13,494 nt of DNA from Zygnema cylindricum (lineage: Eukaryota; Streptophyta; Zygnematophyceae; Zygnematales; Zygnemataceae). Numbering within the stretch: position 1 is the first letter of the stretch; each line of letters begins with the position of its first letter. Of the stretch, positions 7,895 through 13,494 are shown piece by piece. The notes beneath the pieces are model-generated. The model saw only the letters and a list, made by a program, of their open reading frames with translations, did not search any database and was not told the DNA's origin. Made by a program: the position numbers and the translations under genes. The DNA lies in the NCBI GenBank assembly GCA_037447655.1, contig JBBHKE010001912.1:1-13494 (forward strand), in the 5' to 3' direction.

Positions 7895-8480
7895 GCTATT
7901 ACTTAAAGCAATTAAATTCAACAATTAAAGCTAAATATTCCCAAAAAAATCAAAAATTAAAGAAAGTACTAATTTTATTAATTTAAAAATGGAAAAAACA
8001 AAAAAAGTAAAAAATAAAATATAAGGTGATAAAGGAGATGGAGTTGAATAAAAAAAGACATAAAATTATTGAATATAACAATTGAAAGGAAAAAAATGCA
8101 GTAAAAAAATAGAGAGAAAAAAAAGATTAATTATAAGAAAAATAGTGAAAGACTGAAAGGAATCCAGTTTAAAGTGAGCGAAGAGAAGAAAAGAAAAAAT
8201 CACGAAGAATTGGGAGAGAACGAATGTGAAGAGAGAGGAGAAAAACGGGAAGTGGTTACAAAATTGAGGAATTATGAAAATAAGAGAGTGACAATGGAGA
8301 AGAGAGAGAGGAGTTCTTTTACTTCTTTGAGTTTTAGGAAAAGACAGTGTTAAAATGGAAAAAATCAATAACATAAAAAAAAAACTAAAAGAAAGAACAA
8401 AAAAGGTTAAAAGAAAGAAAGATAAAAAAATAAAAATAATAATAATAATTAAAAAACAAAAATAAAGTTTTAAAAATATG
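7895..8480. repeat. Polypurine-rich block (A/G on plus strand)
   Basis: Immediately after the pyrimidine tract the strand bias reverses. Most of 8080-8420 is AAAG/GAGA sequence, including GGAGAAGAGAGAGAGGAG near 8296-8315. It ends in an AAT-type run near 8437-8448. The 102-codon minus-strand frame here (8066-8374) is Ser/Phe/Leu low complexity. Confidence 0.75.
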
Positions 8481-8556
8481 TGGAGTTTTTTGCGACGGAG
8501 TGATTATGTCGACTATTTCTGACGTGACAATATGATGTCATAATAATTTTTTAGCG

Positions 8557-8642
8557 TTTTTTCTTTCTCTCCCTCCCTCTTTTTTTTTTTTTTTTTACCT
8601 CTATTTTCTCTTTCTTCTTCCCCTTCTCTTTTCCTCTTTTTT
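8557..8642. repeat. Second CT-rich tract with T15-type run
   Basis: After a short mixed-composition island (8480-8556) the plus strand again becomes almost pure pyrimidine: CTTTCTCTCCCTCCCTC, a long T run, then TTCTTCTTCCCC. It could serve as a CT-rich leader of a transcript, but no open frame of substance follows. Confidence 0.75.
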
Positions 8643-9368
8643 AATTCAATCGAGTGTGACTTCCCCTCCTTTTTCTCTCAACAGCCATTGAGAATTAATT
8701 TGAGGGAAGTTGCGAAGAATTAAGTTTGAGGGAATTTGAGATTTTTAAGATTCTATTTTTTTTAGTTTTTGTTTTATTTTATTTTATTTCTTTAGTATTT
8801 TTTTTAGGTTTTTTTATTTAGATTGTGTTAGTTTTTAGGATTGATTTTTCAAGAATAAGATTTTAGTGAGGATTTTTTCTCTCTCTTTTTAAATCTCATA
8901 GAAATAGTTTTATTTTTTTTTTTCTTCCATTTTTTTATTTTTTTTTCAAAGAAGGTTTTTGTTATTTGTTTTATAATTTATATTTATTATCTTTTAATTT
9001 TATTTTAAAAGACCTTCTTTCAATTTCTTTTGTGCTCATTTGTATTTGAAAGTTGTTCATTTTTGAAAAAAATCGCTTAAAATTGACTTTGTTTTTTGTC
9101 ACTCTTTTGAAAATTTATGATTTTTCTTTTTTTTATTGCAATATAAAAATTTTAACTTTAATTATAACTTTTTTTAATTATTTTATTTTGGATCATATAT
9201 TAAAAAGTGGATTATTATTTTGGCGTTGATTTAATTGTTGTTGTTTTATTCTTTTCTCGCCCTGCTCTCTGCTTTCTCTCTCTCTCTGCTCCCGCTGACT
9301 CGCCCAAGACTTCAATGGAGTGTCGGATTTTTTCCCAATATAGTTTCCATGTATATTTATCGTCAATT
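8643..9368. other. T-biased AT-rich stretch, no gene
   Basis: TTTGAGGGAA is duplicated with its surroundings at 8692-8708 and 8717-8734. From 8735 on the plus strand is strongly T-rich. A small CT-rich, GC-richer island (9255-9320) lies in a 98-codon plus-strand frame (9207-9503) that I cannot assign to any family. Confidence 0.45.
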
Positions 9369-9730
9369 ACCTTTCGTTATTATAATTTTTTTATCTTTAT
9401 GACGCTCGCTATCGACTCGTTTACTCAAAATAGGGTTGATCATCTTCCGTTGCACCAACGGATTCTTTTTTATCATTTTTATTTGACACCCAATAAAAGT
9501 TGAAAATGTTTTATTTAATCGTCGAAAATTTTTTTTTTGTACCTCGTATCATTATTATAATTTTTTTTTTATCTTATGACTTAGCATCTCTCTTCTCAAT
9601 ACTCGTTTCTCAAAATAAGGTTCGGATTCATACTCGTTCTTGTCATCACATTCTTTTTTCGATAATTTTTTTTTATTTGAATACACCCAATAAAAGTTGA
9701 AAAATGTTTTATTTTTCAATCGTGAAAAGA
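9369..9730. repeat. Large tandem duplication, about 170-197 base period
   Basis: ACCT.CGT followed by ATTATAATTTTTTT, then ACTCGTTT.CTCAAAATA.GGTT, then CACCCAATAAAAGTTGAAAA, then TGTTTTATTT and AATCGT, occurs from 9369 and again from 9541. The CACCCAATAAAAG anchors sit at 9487 and 9684. Spacing changes from 172 to 197 through indels. Two short plus-strand frames (9207-9503 and 9500-9700) both end TPNKS because they end in the duplicated anchor. Confidence 0.8.
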
Positions 9731-10740
9731 CATCAGAAAATGTTTTTTTGCATGAAACTACAGTAAGACTCGATATTTGTTTTACCATTACGTTTTTGTA
9801 GGTTTTTCTTTATTTTTTTTCGTAGTCAATTTTAATTGTCTATTTATATTTAAGACTCGTTTTATTTCTCACCATTATTATGGTTGATAACAGTAATTCA
9901 ATCGCAAACTTTTCTTCTACGAACATTGTAGAATATTGTTAACAACAACTGTATTATCAATACATTATTAAATAAACTAATTAACCTCTGTATTTAAAAA
10001 AAACCATCAAATTTAGAAAGCAACTTCAATATGTTAGGCAATAGTTTGAATTGGGTTGATTCATCCTGGTAAATGTTCGCTCGAGCCAAGTGTTCGCCCG
10101 AGCCAATAAAATTTCCATTTATGATTTCAGTGTTTTAATATATATGTTATATGAGCGAAAGAAGTATTGTTGTTTCCTTTTTGCAACACTAAAGCAAAAT
10201 ATGCCATATTGACAAAAATAAGTTTAAATGGTGTATTTTTGAGACTTTTGTGATATGTCTTCATGATAACATAGTGAGAGAATGGCAAAAATAATTCCTT
10301 ATTGTCATGATGGGGGGAAAAAATTGTCTTATATCTGTCATACAAATGGTTACGATTGCTTATATAGGGTAGAAAGTGACAAAAGCAAAAAAAAAAAAGA
10401 GTTCCTTTCTTAAAAATATTTATGGACCCACACTTCTTTGGCCTCTTCTCCATTAGGTGCAAACAATAATCGTGCGAAATCTTTTACTGGAATCTATCTC
10501 ATATGCGTTTTATTTCAAATGGATCCACGTAGGTTCATGTTCAAATGAAGAGCACAATCAAAGAATCCAAAAGCACCAAATTTGAAACTCATATCCGAAC
10601 GACTAGTCTCAAATTAAAACTATGTGAATTTACACTTTGTACGTTGGTGTTTTGTGATTTTTGTCATTGTTTTGTCTTTCGTTATTGTTGAAAATTTAAA
10701 AAAAGCAAGCGCGACAAATTTCGAATGTAAATGGATGGTG
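9731..10740. other. Mixed-composition intergenic stretch, no gene identified
   Basis: Composition moves away from extreme AT bias after about 9880. Short frames (for example 10127-10462, minus) show no domain, codon bias or homology I recognise. The only supported item is the 17-base duplication at 10074-10107. Confidence 0.45.
10074..10107. repeat. 17-base tandem duplication
   Basis: TGTTCGCTCGAGCCAAG (10074-10090) is followed directly by TGTTCGCCCGAGCCAAT (10091-10107), two differences in 17. It is GC-rich within AT-rich surroundings. Confidence 0.85.
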
Positions 10741-10750
10741 AAGGAGGCGA

Positions 10751-10888
10751 CACGTGACATCTTTCAACATATATTTTTTGATGGTTTTCTATGGCTTTGA
10801 TTGCAACCTATCCGAAGGGCGTGGCCTATACCACATGTAGTTTTCTTATTTCACATGCATCGTGGATTGTATGTGACCATTCCACGTG
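10751..10888. promoter_or_regulatory. Pair of CACGTG G-box sites
   Basis: CACGTG occurs at 10751-10756 (in GACACGTGAC) and 10883-10888 (in CCACGTGTAC), with related CACATG elements between them. In plants such sites bind bHLH and bZIP factors. No convincing TATA box plus coding region follows, so a promoter role is only a possibility. Confidence 0.3.
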
Positions 10889-10917
10889 TACACAGTTTAC
10901 ATGTCCAGCGTGTAACT

Positions 10918-10948
10918 AGTCTCTTCTTTGAAAACAAAGAAAGAGACT
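10918..10948. repeat. Strong hairpin, 13-14 bp stem, AAAA loop
   Basis: AGTCTCTTCTTTG (10918-10930) pairs with CAAAGAAAGAGACT (10935-10948), leaving one bulged base and a four-base loop AAAA. In RNA it would be a stable stem-loop. It may be a small foldback element or processed-RNA precursor. Confidence 0.7.
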
Positions 10949-11153
10949 AACGAGACACTAGCTAGTAAACAACCTTCAACAATCTTGTTCTTCTGGCTTG
11001 GCTTTAGTTTTCTTTTTTAAGTAAATAACCTCACTGTTTGCCAAGCTTCACCCTTACAAAAATATCGACTTTTCGTACTTTATTCAAAAATTCTGCACTT
11101 TTATGGAGAATATAAATCAAAATTGGGAAAACGTGCGGAAACGCTATATTTGC

Positions 11154-11660
11154 TACACCGCGAATCGTAATTTGAGTAAATAACGCTAATTCGGTCGCTC
11201 GAAATTTCGACTCTATCACGTCAAATAGAATAAATGATTCTATTTTTTTCATTATTTTATTTTAGGTAAGGTTTAATTAGCGTAAAAAATTCTAATATAG
11301 GTTCATCTTAAATAGTGTGGAGTACGGACGACGTCCGATTGTGCAAAATTGTACTTTTGTAAGTAGAAAAGGTACAAATAATGATTTAATAAAATCGCGC
11401 TCGCACGTGAAACCGCACTAAACAAAAAATCAATCACGTCGAAAAAAAACCGTTCCCATAACTCTCGTCTGTCGACAACATTGTCATCAGTGTGAAAAAT
11501 AACTGACATTCTGCGCGACAAATAGTGTTAACTTCATAATGACGTCAAAACTATACGGACTGACAGATTTTGTACGTCTACATAATTTAATGTTCATAAT
11601 TTCAGCGGGGATAAATATTGCCGACATAACCCAATATAGAGTACCTAAATAAACTAGAGT
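11154..11660 (+). repeat. Diverged direct repeat, copy A
   Basis: This segment matches 13014-13437 in order. Shared blocks include TACACCGCGAATC (11154 and 13014), AAATAG.ATA.ATGATT, TAGCGTAAAAAA, AAATAGTGTGG.GTAC (11310 and 13168), ATTTTGTACG (11567 and 13360) and TTAATGT. The offset is about 1858-1860 at first and falls to about 1793 through indels in copy A. By eye the best block matches at about 25 of 34 positions. Minus-strand frames 11031-11252 and 11303-11521 fall here, but neither is preserved in copy B, so I do not call them genes. Confidence 0.65.
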
Positions 11661-12200
11661 AAACTTCCTCTGTGAAAAAGTTCTATCACATAAATTAGAG
11701 TTTATTAATCTAATTTTTTTTTATTTTTTTTTACTCTAATTTTTTCATTACTTTAAGGGTCAAGTTCCATCAGTCGTTCTGTAATAGTACGGCTAACTCT
11801 ACGGGCCAGGTTAGTTGAGTCGATGTTCCGTCACCTAGATTTTGTAATCCACGTGTTATACATTGAAGGGCACCATGTGGGTTTTGACCTGATGGATAAA
11901 ATCTTTTAAAAATCTTCACACCGAGAAATTTTACTTTAAATCTTCACTTTCGTACCATGTACCTGCGTAACAAGTCATAAAACGACAAAATCTTTGTACC
12001 TTCGGCAAATGCCAGTCTTTTACGCCAGTTCATTTTTTGGATTCTTGTTTTCGAACATGATGAAAATTCTTTGCTGGAAATAGTGTGACGAAAGAAATTG
12101 CGCGACGAAGGACCGTTTCGCGATTACTTTTTTAATTTTCAGTTGCATTTTGAAAAGTACATACATGCACAAATTTCGTCAAATTTCGTTGGTTTTTCAT
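11661..12200. other. Unique-looking stretch upstream of the promoter-like unit
   Basis: After a T-rich run (about 11712-11750) the composition is balanced. I see no open frame of note, tRNA or repeat. Isolated CACGTG-like (CCACGTGTTA near 11850) and CG-containing motifs are present. Confidence 0.4.
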
Positions 12201-12201
12201 C

Positions 12202-12233
12202 GTGACACGTAGTTTTTTCGTCCAACGTGTCAC
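12202..12233. promoter_or_regulatory. 9-bp dyad of ABRE-like ACGTGTC sites
   Basis: GTGACACGT (12202-12210) and its exact reverse complement ACGTGTCAC (12225-12233) are separated by 14 bases. ACGTGTC is the core of plant abscisic-acid response elements bound by bZIP factors. The dyad sits 60-90 bases upstream of a TATA box, the usual place for an activator site. Confidence 0.45.
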
Positions 12234-12292
12234 TATTATTTATTTTCTGTATCCGCCAACCCACCTCTTACAGGTACGTTGGCAGCTATCAG

Positions 12293-12302
12293 TATATAAA
12301 TA
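12293..12302 (+). promoter_or_regulatory. TATA box (TATATAAATA)
   Basis: TATATAAATA is a near-ideal eukaryotic TATA element, unusual in having GC-richer flanks here. Transcription from it would be expected to start near 12325-12335 and to run into the 26-bp array. A second TTATATAG occurs at about 12333-12340. Confidence 0.5.
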
Positions 12303-12395
12303 AGAGAACGTTGTTCGCCTTTCTGGAAACCCTTATATAGGCGCTGTGTCTGTCAAGGATTTTTTTCTGTCCGCGGTACGGAAGGTCGTACCGCT

Positions 12396-12932
12396 GGCAT
12401 GATGTAGTGTTGCCGCCCGTCGCGTTGCAGAGCTCTGTATCGCTGGCATAATTTTACGTTGCCGCCGTCTATCTTGATTTTACGCTACCGACAGTTGGCC
12501 TAATTCTTCGCTGTCGACAGTTGGCATAATTCTATGCTGCCGACAGCTAGCATAATTCTACGCTGCCGCCCGGCCGCTGGCAACTTTCTACGCTGCCAGC
12601 GGCTGGCAATTTTCTACGCAGCCGCCGGCTGGCAATTTTCTACGCTAACGGCCGCTGGCAATTTTCTACGGTGCCGCTGGCAGGCTATTTTCTACGCTGC
12701 CGCTAACTGGCAATTTTCTACGTTGCCGGCTGCTGGCAATTTTCTACGTTGCCGGCTGTTGGCAATTTTCTACGATTCCGGCCCGTGGCAATTTTCTACG
12801 CTGCCACATGCTGGCAATTTTCTACGCTGCCGCCGGCTGGCAATTTTCTACGTTGCCACCGACTGGCATAACTTTACGATGCCATAATTATATGCTGCCG
12901 CCGGGTGGCATAATTCTACTCTTGACAGCCGT
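12396..12932 (+). repeat. 26-bp GC-rich minisatellite array, about 20 units
   Basis: Units start GGCA and have the form GGCAATTTTCTACG-YTGCC-N7. Twelve consecutive units from 12579 to 12890 keep an exact 26-base register, and three earlier ones (12497, 12523, 12549) also do. Flanking units at 12396-12496 and 12891-12932 are eroded or have indels. In the twelve phased units the 14-base core is identical in nine and TGCC is kept in nine, whereas the last seven bases differ widely. TGCC-N7-GGCA across each junction forms a dyad. The plus strand of a unit has no stop in any frame, which explains the long frames 12534-12887 and 12808-13062. Confidence 0.95.
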
Positions 12933-13013
12933 CGCTGTACATACTGCAGTACGGCTGGCGTATATGACATTGCCAACCCTCGGTGTACAGACCGCCAGAC
13001 CGCTTGCACAATG

Positions 13014-13437
13014 TACACCGCGAATCTTTATTAGTGTCAACAACTCTAATTTGGGTTCTTAAAATTTTGTTTTTTCCCTCAAATAGGATACATGATTTTA
13101 ATTTTCCTTGACGTTAATTAATGTACTGTAAAATATAGCGTAAAAAAACAAAAGTACAACAAGATCTAAATAGTGTGGTGTACAGTCGATGTCAGACCGT
13201 ACATAAATGTACCTTTTCAAGTTAAATTCTTACAAAAAATGAATTAAATTAGATACGCATGCATAGGAAGGTGCGCTAAAAAAATGGAATTAGTCAGACA
13301 CGTAAATTAGTATGACATGTACGGATATTTAAATTTCACAACGGCGTACGATTTCTAATATTTTGTACGAATACATATGTTAATGTATACAATCGTATGG
13401 AGAATATTTCATTTTTGCTATTCCCAAATTAGCATTA
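13014..13437 (+). repeat. Diverged direct repeat, copy B
   Basis: This is the partner of 11154-11660, described there. It begins about 80 bases after the eroded end of the 26-bp array and runs nearly to the right edge. The last bases (13438-13494) are AT-rich with an A16-type run and show no feature. Confidence 0.65.
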
Positions 13438-13494
13438 AGCTAGAAATACAATACAGCTTTAAAAAAAAAAAAAAAATCTTAATTAGCATCAATT

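Noticed and set aside
3865-8374. Phe/Ser/Leu-rich frames at 3865-4068, 5110-5511, 7118-7369, 7595-7894 and 8066-8374
   Set aside because: They are translations of A-rich, AT-rich or CT-rich low-complexity DNA. Apparent membrane-protein character is only a composition effect.
9207-9788. Frames 9207-9503, 9500-9700 and 9555-9788
   Set aside because: They lie in T-rich duplicated sequence, share only the duplicated TPNKS end, and show no domain or conserved start.
10127-11521. Minus-strand frames 10127-10462, 11031-11252 and 11303-11521
   Set aside because: They show no recognisable family, and the two that overlap repeat copy A are not kept open in copy B.
12534-12887. 117-residue plus-strand frame with a 26-residue peptide repeat, and the overlapping frame 12808-13062
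   Set aside because: A 26-base unit without plus-strand stops keeps all three frames open and cycles through the same three peptides every 78 bases. The frame is an arithmetic consequence of the array and shows no independent coding signal.
12396-12932. CRISPR array
   Set aside because: The conserved part is 14-19 bases and the variable part only seven; the units are contiguous minisatellite repeats in eukaryotic-looking DNA with no cas gene.
11154-13437. Copies A and B as LTRs of a small retrotransposon
   Set aside because: No matching TG...CA ends, primer site, polypurine tract or target-site duplication could be found, so they are reported only as direct repeats.

Overview
The window looks like a gene-poor, repeat-dominated stretch of eukaryotic nuclear DNA, most likely from a land plant. 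The only clearly recognisable protein is the 3' half of a Ty1/copia-type pol on the minus strand (about 1575-2627). The plant assignment is inference. It rests on the copia sequence style, CACGTG/ACGTGTC-type boxes near TATA-like motifs, and a very AT-rich intergenic landscape. Copia elements also occur in fungi and animals, and I cannot name a species. I see no tRNA, rRNA, CRISPR array or intact host gene.

Layout. Positions 1-1271 form a large, diverged inverted repeat (arms about 1-455 and 787-1271) around a 330-base spacer. Positions 1380-1451 hold an 18-base duplication that makes a tiny cysteine-rich open frame. Positions 1575-2627 are the truncated copia pol fragment (C-terminal part of reverse transcriptase plus the whole RNase H). 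It abuts a promoter-like or LTR-like segment at about 2617-3020. From about 3.0 to 9.9 kb the DNA is extremely AT-rich, with long A- or T-biased blocks, a 2-base (AT)n microsatellite, and a succession of local tandem duplications with unit lengths from about 17 to about 190 bases. From about 9.9 kb the composition becomes mixed again, with G-box-like sites, a strong hairpin and small duplications.

The right end is the most structured part. Two diverged direct copies of a roughly 450-base segment (about 11154-11660 and 13014-13437) bracket a compact unit. That unit holds a 9-bp dyad of ABRE-like ACGTGTC sites (12202-12233), a good TATA box (12293-12302) and, starting about 95 bases further on, a GC-rich tandem array with a strict 26-bp period (core 12497-12890). 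In this array a 14-base AT-rich core and a TGCC block are conserved from unit to unit while a 7-base spacer drifts. That is not what a passively decaying minisatellite is expected to show.

No set of genes here works together as a pathway. The window reads as transposon remnants, low-complexity DNA, and one candidate transcribed or protein-binding repeat array with its own upstream promoter-like signals. All repeat boundaries and identities were judged by eye.
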